DNA of 25,985 nucleotides from an uncultured Actinomycetes bacterium. GTDB lineage: Bacteria; Actinomycetota; Actinomycetes; Mycobacteriales; Nakamurellaceae. Below, piece by piece: positions 1-8,500 of the stretch. The stretch covers positions 1-25,985 of the forward strand of contig CALANS010000030.1 in assembly GCA_937926105.1 (NCBI GenBank). The letters run 5' to 3'. Each line of letters starts with the position of its first letter. Position 1 is the first letter of the stretch. Position numbers and translations under genes: made by a program. The notes beneath the pieces are model-generated. The model worked only from the letters and a program-made list of their open reading frames with translations. It was not told the DNA's origin and did no database searches.

Positions 1-53
1 CTCCCAACCTTCTGATCCGTAGTCAGATGCTCTATCCGTTGAGCTACGGGCGC
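1..53 (-). tRNA. tRNA-Arg (anticodon ACG), 3' end outside the window
   Basis: Read on the minus strand from 53 down, the acceptor 5' strand GCGCCCG is followed by TA, a D-stem pair GCTC/GAGC, and a five-base-pair anticodon stem TCTGA/TCAGA that encloses the loop CTACGGA, so the anticodon is ACG (arginine). The variable loop and the start of the T-stem follow, and then the window ends, so roughly 20 nt of the 3' part are missing. tRNA 3' ends are common integrase targets, but that end lies outside the window. Confidence 0.93.
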
Positions 54-501
54 ATGACGCCACACCAGCGGCGCCAGGCAAGTATAACGGCTGTCGGCGG
101 CCGTCGTGCACGCGCGCCTTCCGCTGCGCGGCTACCGCGTTGAACTGGGACGACGGGCTCGTGCCGATACGGTCGGCGCTCGGCATCGCCTGCCACGGGG
201 CTGAAAAATTCGAAGTGACCATGATGCAGCGTTCCTCTCGATCTGTGTCCGGCTGTGTCCGGGCCGGACACAAATCTGTGTCCAGTGTCGGGACTGTGCC
301 GGCGTCCCCGGCCGCAGCAATGGCCGCCGCGACGCGCTGGTTCAGTATCGGGCCGTGGGCGGCGCCGGGTTGCCCGGCGAGGCGTGCGCCCGTCCACGCG
401 ACAGTGCACCCACGCCGTGCCGGAAACAGGACGAAGTGATCCTCGAGGATGCCGCGACAACCGGCGCCTGTCCACGGCCGCAGGATCGCGACGCCTTCTG
501 G
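54..501. other. gene-poor stretch between tRNA-Arg and the HNH gene
   Basis: I find no convincing gene here. The open frames on both strands are arginine-, proline- and serine-rich, overlap each other and lack ribosome binding sites. The only organised structure is the TGTGTCC repeat cluster at 244-283, listed separately. Confidence 0.5.
244..283. repeat. four alternating TGTGTCC/GGACACA heptamers (nested palindromes)
   Basis: TGTGTCC occurs at 244-250, 254-260 and 277-283, and its reverse complement GGACACA at 266-272. Copies two and three form a perfect palindrome with 9-bp arms around a single G (254-272). Copies three and four form a second one with 7-bp arms around AATC (266-283). Copies one and two are a direct repeat. 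The arrangement looks like a multi-site operator or a recombinase/replication-protein binding region. No neighbouring gene identifies the binding protein. Confidence 0.6.
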
Positions 502-1356
502 CTAGTGCCGAGTTGTCGCGGTGTGTTCGGGAGCGCGGTTGAAGATCGGGACATCGGGGTGGCGAACCCAGTCATGCCACATCGCAACGTCCTGGACATC
601 GCCGTCGGTCACTGGTCTAGCCGTCGGCCACTGCACGGCGCGGGCTGTGGGCCAAAACCGCCGCCACTGATCCTCGGGCGGATGCATCTCCGGAACTCCC
701 CAATCGTCGTCCGTCCGAACCAGGATCGATAGGCCCCTGAATGTCAGCGTGCACACAAGGATGTTCCGGCGCCGCTCGGTGTCCCAAGAGTCGTCTTGGT
801 GGGTCGTTTGCAGCCGGCAGACGTTCGCGTCAAAGTTCGCGCGACCGGTGTGCCGTGCGATCCACACCCGGGTGAACCCCGGCGGCATTTGCGTGTCCAT
901 GAGGCGGCGACGCATCTCCGCCGTCGGCGTCACGCGACCTTGTGATGCGCGCTCGCGGATCCATGCCGTTTTCGCGGCCCATGCGGCCAGCACTGCGGCG
1001 TCATCGACCCCGATGGCCGTGCGTCCGAAGACATAGTTGGGCTGCCAGAGACGTTCCAGCAGCGGCTTCACCGAATTCTCCAACTGGCTCATCCAGCCGT
1101 TATTGCAGTTCTGGCATACCTCCCGGATTCGCGTCGTCAGCACCGAGCCCTGCTTCTTGGACACGACATTGGGATATTCGGTGAGCTCGTTTTCCGCGGT
1201 GCGGCCGTATCTGACGGACCAGGTTGTCTGCGTCGGTCCGACCTCAACTCCTCTGCCCATCCACTGCGGCCAAGCGTGCTCCTTGCTCATTTGCCCGGGC
1301 AGCCCACAGAAGAAGCAAAGTCTCTTCGGCGTTTGGCGTCGTCGCGATCTCGGCAC
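502..1356 (-). CDS. HNH-type nuclease candidate with split Cys2-Cys2 site
   Basis: From the GTG at 1356 the protein has about 284 residues. The N-terminus is strongly basic, then C14-x2-C17, then an SKEHAWPQW segment (H27), then C81-x2-C84 followed directly by NNGWM. A CxxC, an E-H near the first strand and a second CxxC with adjacent Asn is the layout of zinc-stabilised HNH/beta-beta-alpha-metal nucleases, so DNA or RNA cleavage is the likely activity. The C-terminal two thirds are not recognisable and may bind a partner or substrate. An upstream in-frame TTG at 1410 is possible but has no ribosome binding site; neither start is strong. The gene is divergent from the kinase operon across about 230 bp. 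Such lone HNH proteins are frequent in defence islands. The fold call is moderately sure; the role is inference. Confidence 0.68.
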   Translation of the reverse strand: MPRSRRRQTPKRLCFFCGLPGQMSKEHAWPQWMGRGVEVGPTQTTWSVRYGRTAENELTEYPNVVSKKQGSVLTTRIREVCQNCNNGWMSQLENSVKPLLERLWQPNYVFGRTAIGVDDAAVLAAWAAKTAWIRERASQGRVTPTAEMRRRLMDTQMPPGFTRVWIARHTGRANFDANVCRLQTTHQDDSWDTERRRNILVCTLTFRGLSILVRTDDDWGVPEMHPPEDQWRRFWPTARAVQWPTARPVTDGDVQDVAMWHDWVRHPDVPIFNRAPEHTATTRH

Positions 1357-1587
1357 GCCGATGATGATGCACCTCGGGTGTGACAAGCCGTCACCGACGC
1401 CGAGGGTCAACGTCTCAAACGACCCGCGGTGCCCCCTCGGCGGCCGCGGTCCACATGCGGCGCCACGTGCCGTTTTGCGAACTGCGACGCCCGGTCTCGC
1501 TCGAACACCACGAGTCGACAGGCCGCGTGGCTTCGCCAGTTTAGAGGTCTGTACCGGCTATGAATAGTTTGTCCAATTCCGTGAGAA

Positions 1588-2511
1588 ATGGTGCATTACA
1601 TGGCCGGCGACGACATCGACGCCTTGTTCTTCTATGAACCGGGCCAGCACGCGCAACTTGTCCCGGTTCTTTCGACGGAGGAAATGTGCCGAGTATTCGG
1701 TGCGTCTGCCGCGATCCTCCTTGGTCGGGGCAGCTTCGGTGAGACGTGGCGTCTCTCCGGAATGGTCGGTGGCGCCGACCCTGACGTCGCGGTGAAGGTA
1801 ATTCTGAACGGTGCCTACCCGACCGAGCGACTCGCCCGCGAAGTCGAGGGTCTTCGCCGCACGTCGTCGAACCACGTTGTGCGGCTGCTCGGGACGAGCG
1901 GTGTGGATCTCAGCATTGGGCGGCGGGCCGCGCTGCGGTTCGAGTATGTCCCAGGCGGCGACGTTGACGCCGCCGTAGCCGCAAACCAGCCGACCTACGA
2001 GCAAATCAACGCGTTCGCTTCCGGCGTGCTCGCCGGTGTAGTTGCGATGCACCGCACAGACACCGTCCATCGCGATCTAAAACCAGAAAATATCGCTTTG
2101 CGCGGCGGTGACTGGACGCAACCCGTGCTGCTCGATCTGGGCCTGGCGAAAATTCTCGACATGGACACGATGACGGCATATCCCACGCTGTTGGGCACTT
2201 TGCCGTTCATGGCGCCCGAGCAGGTGCGCATGGAGCCGGCCCGTAAGGGCGCAGACCTGTGGGCTGTCGGTGTCATCTTGCATCTACTACTGACCGGCAA
2301 GCATCCGTTCTTTAGGACGGCCGACGATGCGTTGACCCGTGCGCAGGCACATGCGCGAATGGTCGCCGGTGCACCGGCACTGCCGGCTGATGTACCAGAA
2401 CCGCTCCGGACTGTGGCTGCACGTCTTCTCAACAAAGCCCCGAATGAACGAGGAAGTGCGGCGCGCGCATTGCGTGACCTCACAAAGGCGGAACAGATTG
2501 GAGTGAACTGA
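1588..2511 (+). CDS. soluble Hanks-type serine/threonine protein kinase
   Basis: This 307-residue protein is a nearly complete eukaryotic-type kinase domain. It has the glycine loop GRGSFG (46-51), VAVK with the ATP-binding lysine K70, a C-helix glutamate around 85-87, the catalytic loop HRDLKPEN (161-168; D163, K165, N168), DLG in place of DFG (D183), APEQ (209-212) and D223. All catalytic residues are present, so it should be active. It has no transmembrane segment and no PASTA or other sensor domain, unlike the housekeeping PknB type, so it is cytosolic. About 35 residues precede the domain. Its TGA overlaps the ATG of the next gene (TGATG), with GGAG seven bases ahead, which implies translational coupling. 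The partner protein is therefore the most likely substrate or effector. An alternative start is the ATG at 1600. Kinase: very sure; target: inferred. Confidence 0.93.
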   Translation: MVHYMAGDDIDALFFYEPGQHAQLVPVLSTEEMCRVFGASAAILLGRGSFGETWRLSGMVGGADPDVAVKVILNGAYPTERLAREVEGLRRTSSNHVVRLLGTSGVDLSIGRRAALRFEYVPGGDVDAAVAANQPTYEQINAFASGVLAGVVAMHRTDTVHRDLKPENIALRGGDWTQPVLLDLGLAKILDMDTMTAYPTLLGTLPFMAPEQVRMEPARKGADLWAVGVILHLLLTGKHPFFRTADDALTRAQAHARMVAGAPALPADVPEPLRTVAARLLNKAPNERGSAARALRDLTKAEQIGVN

Positions 2512-3896
2512 TGACTGACAGCGAGGGTGCTAACGGCGAATTGGACGAAGATGCATACGAGGATGCAGCGGAGGAAGAGGACACCGAGGACTTACAGGTA
2601 GAGGCCCTCGGGCCATTTACCGACAACCCCGACATCGACTCTCCTCCGGCCAACGGTTCACAGGTGCCCGACTTCGCGACCGACCCGCTTCCGGACCCGC
2701 CGCCGATTACAAGCCTCCTCGCGGGCGACGTGCCGTTCCTGTTGATGGCCAAAAGTCACCTTCACGCTGCGCAGGTTCCCGCTGCACTCGGTGTTGCTAG
2801 CAGAGTCACGCAGGGCAGCATTGGCTTGGGCGCCGTAATCCGGTTGCCGAGAATGAGTCCCTCAAGAGCGCAGAGCTTCCTTACATCGTGTGCTAGCGCG
2901 CAGATCCTCATTGCCGATCCGGAGGTGTACGCGCTGCCTGGAACCGGTGTCCCCCGTGGGCAATTGAAATCCAGGTACCTGTCGCAATATCCGTGGATCG
3001 CTGGAGTGCCCGCGGTTAGCTCGTCCCCGCAGCAGCGCCAGCAGTGGGCGAATGATGTGCTCAACGCTCAGCGCACCGCCGGCGCGAACGTTCTGCTTTC
3101 GGCAAGCGGTTGGGTTTCGGACCAACAGGCGCCCGTATCGCTCGCCGCGGCGATGCGATGGGTGTCAGATTCGCGAGCGGTCGCGGGGAGTGACCCGATG
3201 TTTGTGAACTTGACTCTCGCGAGCGGCTGGCTATCTAACCCGTCGCTGCGCTCGGCGCTCCTCGACGAGATCGTTGAGTCCAACGAGCCGCTGTGGTACT
3301 TACGCGTGTACTGGCCGATCGTCGAGCCGCGATACGGCCAGCTTATCGACACCGCGATGCTTGACGGATACAAGGATTTGGCCCAAACCGCGCGGCTTGA
3401 GGGAAAAGTGCTCGTGCTAGCTAACAGCGGCCTTACTGGCTGGATTGCAACTGCGCTTGGCGGGTCCGGGTTCTCGACCGGTATCAGTTGGGCGGAGCAA
3501 GCGTTCGCTGCCGAGCGGGTCTTCAGCAATCGTCCGAACCAGGAGAGGCCGCCAGCGGTGCCCCGATACTTCGACCGGACTGCCTTCCACCCATTCACTT
3601 GGCAAGCAAGCGAGTCAATGGATGCCGCAGCCGTGCCGGGGCACCTGCGCTGCTGGTGCCGCTTCTGCCGCCAGATGCGCGCCGCGAACGAATGGGATCC
3701 TGGGCGCGCAGGAGCGCATTACTTGGTGCGAGCAGCGAGGTTGACCTCACAGCTCGTGACACCGAACCGACGACGTGCCGCACGACAGCTCGTTCAGGAC
3801 GCGCAGGCCTTCGTCGCCAGCATCGCTGCTACGCCGCACGCGCTAACTGGCCGGTATTCCCCGGGCCACTTGGCCGTGTGGGCAAGCCTGCTATAG
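2511..3896 (+). CDS. TIM-barrel-like protein with TGT/DpdA-like zinc site
   Basis: The protein has 461 residues. Residues 1-70 are very acidic and Pro-rich (runs of Glu/Asp) and probably disordered. Residues 75-345 alternate hydrophobic strands and helices as in a TIM barrel, for example QILIADPEVY, ANVLLSASG, MFVNLTLASG, LWYLRVYWP and KVLVLANSGLTG, followed by a Gly-rich STGISWAE segment. Near the C-terminus C381-x-C383-x2-C386, with H403 after it, resembles the Cys3His zinc site of tRNA-guanine transglycosylases and the DNA-modifying DpdA family, and a helix starts right at the His as in those proteins. I therefore suggest a TGT-superfamily relative, acting on nucleic-acid bases or having lost that activity. 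I cannot assign the catalytic Asp pair by eye. It is coupled to the kinase, which may phosphorylate its acidic, Ser/Thr-containing tail. Other TIM-barrel families remain possible. Confidence 0.6.
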   Translation: MTDSEGANGELDEDAYEDAAEEEDTEDLQVEALGPFTDNPDIDSPPANGSQVPDFATDPLPDPPPITSLLAGDVPFLLMAKSHLHAAQVPAALGVASRVTQGSIGLGAVIRLPRMSPSRAQSFLTSCASAQILIADPEVYALPGTGVPRGQLKSRYLSQYPWIAGVPAVSSSPQQRQQWANDVLNAQRTAGANVLLSASGWVSDQQAPVSLAAAMRWVSDSRAVAGSDPMFVNLTLASGWLSNPSLRSALLDEIVESNEPLWYLRVYWPIVEPRYGQLIDTAMLDGYKDLAQTARLEGKVLVLANSGLTGWIATALGGSGFSTGISWAEQAFAAERVFSNRPNQERPPAVPRYFDRTAFHPFTWQASESMDAAAVPGHLRCWCRFCRQMRAANEWDPGRAGAHYLVRAARLTSQLVTPNRRRAARQLVQDAQAFVASIAATPHALTGRYSPGHLAVWASLL

Positions 3897-3899
3897 CGG

Positions 3900-4703
3900 T
3901 TACGCCGTGAGATCACGACCGAAAACATCGAACGTTTCCCAGCAAGTGCGGCCCGAGAGGACGAGCGACCAAGCGCGCTCTGCAATAAGTGCGTGCTCGT
4001 CAGGCCGTGCCAAGCCGATGGTGGGTCGGGCGACGACTTGAGCTGCCATTGTGTCCGCATTGACCGTTACAAGGCCGATGCCGGAATGAGAAAGCTCCGC
4101 AGCGAAGCGCAGCAGCGGGCCTGGAGTCGCCGCGTCAATAGCGATGTATGCGCGGTCGGCACACGACTGGTGGCGCCGTGCCTGTGTGATAGCGCCGGCC
4201 CAATCCCGGCGCTTCGCCTCAACGGTGACGACCGATCGCGCCAACTCGCGATACTTGACGGCGGGGTTCACAACCGTCCGCTCGCCACGGCCGGTCAACG
4301 GTGCGAGCCAGCCGAGTTCCGCGAGGGCTGGAAGTACCGCGCGACGCAGGTGAGCAGCGGTCACGCGTGCTGCCTGCGCCACCACACTGAGTGTCTGCGG
4401 GCCGGTGGCCACGGCGATGAGGACGCGCAACTCGGTGAGATCCGTGACCGGTGCGAGGCCGAGCTGGTCTCGGCGGCGCAGCTGCGCAGGATCGAACGCG
4501 ATCCGGAGTACGTCCGGGATTCCTCCGGCGGCGGGAACCTCGAACAGCACGTGTGCATTGCGTGACCGGTGCCCAGGCAAGCCAAGCGCGAGATCCGCGG
4601 CGAGCGAAGCTATCGGCGCGTGCATCGCAAGTTCACGCACGAACGGCGTGGGACGCCTTTCCTGCAGATTGGGCCCACGATCAATGGGTGCCGCAACGGT
4701 CAT
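3900..4703 (-). CDS. PD...ExK nuclease-like protein with inserted winged-helix segment
   Basis: From the ATG at 4703, which has GGGAG a few bases upstream, the protein has 267 residues. P63-D64 sits at the end of a strand, and E162-A-K164 follows VVTV, giving a literal PD...ExK signature. A further strand with Q174 and AYIAID (185-190) matches the later core of the fold. Between the two halves, residues 88-150 (DLTELRVL, then SVVAQAARVTAAHLRRAVL, then a GWL...GRG wing) look like a MarR-type winged helix. A nuclease core split by a DNA-binding module would couple sequence recognition with cleavage, or could be a repressor with a vestigial nuclease fold. The gene ends three bases from the TGT-like gene, tail to tail, and starts about 126 bp from the divergent HTH gene. 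Fold moderately sure, function unknown. Confidence 0.62.
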   Translation of the reverse strand: MTVAAPIDRGPNLQERRPTPFVRELAMHAPIASLAADLALGLPGHRSRNAHVLFEVPAAGGIPDVLRIAFDPAQLRRRDQLGLAPVTDLTELRVLIAVATGPQTLSVVAQAARVTAAHLRRAVLPALAELGWLAPLTGRGERTVVNPAVKYRELARSVVTVEAKRRDWAGAITQARRHQSCADRAYIAIDAATPGPLLRFAAELSHSGIGLVTVNADTMAAQVVARPTIGLARPDEHALIAERAWSLVLSGRTCWETFDVFGRDLTA

Positions 4704-4829
4704 CAGCACGCTCCCTAGAGTAGATGGGGGGACCGGGCACCGTGGATGCGGATCGCCGGGTCTCAATCAAGCCCCCGAGAAGAAAGTGTCCGTGCAGATG
4801 TCTATGCGGGCCATGAACGGGAAGTGACC

Positions 4830-5135
4830 GTGAAGCAGTCGCGGGCGGGCGCCCGAGAAGGTGTCTTGAGCACTGACCTTCGCGCGGCGTTGCGCGCCGA
4901 AATTGCGCGACTTGAAGAGCTGACGGACCCGCTCATGCGCATCCGTGCCGTGAACGATCTGTTCGCGGCACTCGACGTCGAGCTCGAACAGTTTGCCGGC
5001 GTTCGCCTGCGCTCGCTAGCGCACCTTCGCCGCGCGGGCGGCTGGAGCTATGCCAAGCTTGTTGCCGCGACCGGGCTGTCGAAATCGCGAGTTTCACAAT
5101 TGGTCCACCAAATACAAGCGGACCGCAGCACGTAA
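4830..5135 (+). CDS. small helix-turn-helix DNA-binding protein
   Basis: The protein has about 101 residues from the GTG at 4830, where GGAAG sits about six bases ahead. GTG 4824 or longer in-frame starts are possible. Residues 15-65 form amphipathic helices (DLRAALRAEIARLEEL, then IRAVNDLFAALDVELEQFAGVRLRSL). The C-terminal part, GGWSYAKLVAATGLSKSRVSQLVHQ, is a clear helix-turn-helix of the sigma-70 region 4 / Xre size class. Proteins of this type in actinobacteria are usually annotated only as HTH or sigma-like proteins. It is divergent from the PD...ExK protein and lies between the kinase block and the restriction gene, so it may regulate either. There is no evidence for a specific operator. 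Confidence 0.72.
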   Translation: MKQSRAGAREGVLSTDLRAALRAEIARLEELTDPLMRIRAVNDLFAALDVELEQFAGVRLRSLAHLRRAGGWSYAKLVAATGLSKSRVSQLVHQIQADRST

Positions 5136-5187
5136 GGGCACGGCGGGAGCCGCGTCCGAGCGATGCCGGCGGATTCACCTAGAGATT

Positions 5188-5516
5188 TCACTCCACGCCG
5201 CCGATAGCAGAGTACGTCGACCGCGCGACAGGTACACGACCGAGGCACGAGCCTGCGGCGTGGGTGAGCAAAATATTCCGAAGGCGCACAATCTCGTCGA
5301 CGATATCGTTGACCGGGTCCGCGATCGGCAGCCCGTCGTAGTAGTGATCGTGGACGATGGCGTTACGCAGACCTACAAACACCCTCAATTCACGCTTCTG
5401 CGCGGGGGGGTCATGTCTCGAAACGGCGCCCGGTCCACGACCGTCTTGAACGGCACGGACCGGTCCATCCTGTATCGAAGTCGCAGCTGCTGCTCGATGT
5501 CATTGAACGCTGCCAT
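5188..5516 (-). pseudogene. HEPN-like gene with frameshift at a C7 tract
   Basis: Starting at ATG 5516 the frame reads MAAFNDIEQQLRLRYRMD...VPFKTVVDRA and stops at 5385. A second frame, open down to 5188, continues naturally with LRVFVGLRNAIVHDHYY and then IADPVNDIVDEIVRLRNILL. The R-N-x3-H motif (RNAIVH) preceded by helices is the signature of HEPN domains, which are often RNases in toxin or defence genes. The frames join at a run of seven C on the coding strand (G run at 5404-5410); eight C would restore one continuous protein of about 109 residues. The ATG lies 36 bases after the stop of the large restriction gene, so both are probably co-transcribed. This may be a fixed lesion, a phase-variable tract or a sequencing error. 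The last 25 residues look unnatural, suggesting C-terminal truncation too. Confidence 0.66.
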
Positions 5517-5552
5517 AAAGCGCGCCCCGTTCGATTGCTCCGACACCGCGGA

Positions 5553-8500
5553 TCAGCTCTCCTTCCGAGTTCCGGCAGCCGTAGTCAGACCGTCGACAAT
5601 TCGCACGGTCTCGACGGAGACCGTGGTGACCCTCTTGATGAGGTCGACGATGTAGGTGGGGTCGTCGTGTTCGTCGCACCAGTCGTTGGGGTCGTTGACG
5701 ATGCCGGACGCCTTGTCGGTGCGCACCTGGTAGCGGTCGAGAATCCACCCCAGGGCAGAACGGGAACCGAGCATGTAGCGGTGTGCCGCTTCCGGGATGC
5801 CGGTGATGGTCACCCGGCCGTTGTAAACGATCGTCGAAAGGTCATCGACCTTCTTGCCTGTCGCCGGGTCGGTGACCTTGCCCCAGCGCATCTTGTCCAC
5901 CCGCCACGTTTCGCGGTCAGACGGGTCGGCGCCCGGCTTCAACTTCACCTCGAGCGGGTACGGCTCGACCGACTCATAGCCGACGTGCAGGTCGGCCAGC
6001 GCCCTTCCGGCGGCGGCGTAGCGCTTGAAGCTTTCGAGTGTTTCGGGGTCGGGGATATGCGGCAGCATCTTCTTCAGATCCGCGGCATAGCGCTCCCGGT
6101 ATGCCGGGTCATGCAGCAGCCCATACAGGTAGTAGAAGACATCGTCCTTCGTCACCGTCGGATCATCGAGACGTTCCCTGTATCGGGTGACGATGCCGTC
6201 GGTGATGTTGTCGATGCGCCGGTAGCCCCACTCGTCGACATCGCCCGTGGCAGCGGCGAAGTCGAGCGTCCCCGCTTCGGGCTCGACCTTCTCATACGTC
6301 CAACGCGGGAAGAACTGGCCCGCGCGACCAATGATGTCGAGACTGGGAATTTGGTCGACGAAAAGCACGCCAAATGGGATTTGATCATGTGTGCACACTG
6401 CGATGCCGACGTTGCTGTGGTGTGGGGTCGGGAACATCGTGTCGAGTTCGCCGCGGCGGTGGCTCAGATGCGGGCCAAAGTAGACGCTTTGGCGTGTGAA
6501 CGGCCGGTAGGCTCCTTCGCGGACGCCGTCCGTATCGTAAGTCAGGGTTGTTCCACGGCCGAAGTGCTGTGTGAGGCTCGATGACCACTTGATGTAATCG
6601 GCGGCGACCGCACGAGGCGTCTCGTCTAGGTACGACGAGCCGCTTTCCGTTGTGGCGCTGATTCCGCGGCGGTGCAGAAACTCCTTGTAGGACTCCAGCT
6701 CCCCGTTGTAGTTCCTGACCATGCGCTGCACGTTCGCTTCAAGCCTTCGGCGGGAGTAGTTGTAGACCCACGCATCACGGTTCGTCTGCAAGCCGGCCGA
6801 GTACGTGCGGAAAACCGTCGCCGCGCCTGCTGGGACCGTCTTGTCCCCGATCACTGGCCATGACAGGTATGTCTCGTCGCGTTGCGCGGTCCAGTCGCCG
6901 TGGCTGTTGGGGGTGATGGTCGTCCAGTCGTTGCCGTCGAGGGCCGATTCTTCCAGAATGACGAGTTTTTGCTCGCGGGTGAGGTAGTTGCCGATGTCCC
7001 GGTAGTGAATGACGCACGGGCCGGTGTGGTCGGGATTCTTGATGCCGATGATGACCGCGACAGTGTTGCGACTGCCAGAACCGAAGATTTTGCCGCCCTC
7101 TCGCCGGGACAGTTCGCCGGCGGTGCGCTGGTTGCCGCGCAGGTTGAACACATAGAGGCTGGTGTATTCGTCGGCGAGGGAAAGCCGCACGCCGTCGGCG
7201 GTGTTGCCGTCGATCCAGCCGCCGTTGGTGACGAACGCGACGATCCCCGAATCACTGATGCGGTCGGTCGCCCACCGCAGCGCCCGTAGGTACGAGTCGT
7301 AGAGCGAGTTTTTGTTTGTCGCGGTGGAGCGTTTGGCGTAGGTGTCGGCGATCCGCCCGTCCAGGGTCGGGTACTTCACGTTCGCGTTGAGGTCGTTCGC
7401 GGAGCCCTGCCCCACCGAGTAGGGCGGGTTTCCGACGATCGCGGTGATCGGGGTGGCGAGCTGTCTTGTGATTCGTTCGTTGTTGGCGGGGAACATGACC
7501 GCGTCGAAGGAGTCGCCTGCCTCGGTGATCTGGAACGTATCGGCAAGCACGATCCCCTGGAACGGGCTGTAGCCCGCTGTTTCGTCATATCCGGTGACAC
7601 TGCGTGCATCGTCGCCGTTCTCGCTCGCGGTCTCGTTCGAAATCAGGGCGTGGTAGGTGGTTTCGATGTTGACGGCGGCGATGTAGTAGGCGAGCAGCAT
7701 GATCTCGTTGGCGTGCAGCTCGGAGGCGTACTTGCGGCCGAGGTCGTGTGGCTTGATGAGCCCGGATTGCAGCAGCCGGGTTATGAACGTGCCGGTGCCG
7801 GTGAACGGGTCCAGGACGTGCACGCCCTCGTCCGAGAGGCCCCTGCCGAACTGCTCGCGGAGCACCTGGTCGGCGGCGCGCAGGATGAAATCAACGACCT
7901 GCACGGGGGTGAACACGATGCCCAGGGCTTCGGCTTGTTTGGCGAAGCCGATGCGGAAGAACTTCTCATACAAATCGGCGATCAGTTGCTGTTTGCCCTC
8001 GGCGGTGGTGACCTGCGCGGCCCGGGCCCGCACCGACGCGTAGAAGCCGGCCAGCTTCTCCGTCTCGGCGTCCAGCCCGGCGTCGCCGAGCACGGCCGCC
8101 ATGTGCTGCATGGTGCGCGAAACGGGGTTGTGCGACGCGAATTGGTGCCCGGCGAACAGGGCGTCGAACACCGGGGCGGTGATCAGGTGCTGGGCCAGCA
8201 TGCCGACCGCGTCGCGTTTGGTGACCGAGTCGTTGAGGTTGTCTTTGAGTCCCTGATGGAAGCGGGCGAACGCCTTCGTCGTCTCGGTGTCGCCGGTGCG
8301 CGCTGCGTTGTCGAGGATCGCGTCGATGCGGGTGATCAGGGCGGCGGCGATGTCGGCGACATCGGCGGCCCACTGCTCCCAATAGACCCGGGTGCCAACC
8401 TTGTCGACGATGCGGGCGAAGATCGCCTCCTGCCACTCCGATAGCGAGAACAGCGCAATCTGCCGGGAGCGCCGCGCGTCGGCGGTATCGGGTGGCGTGT

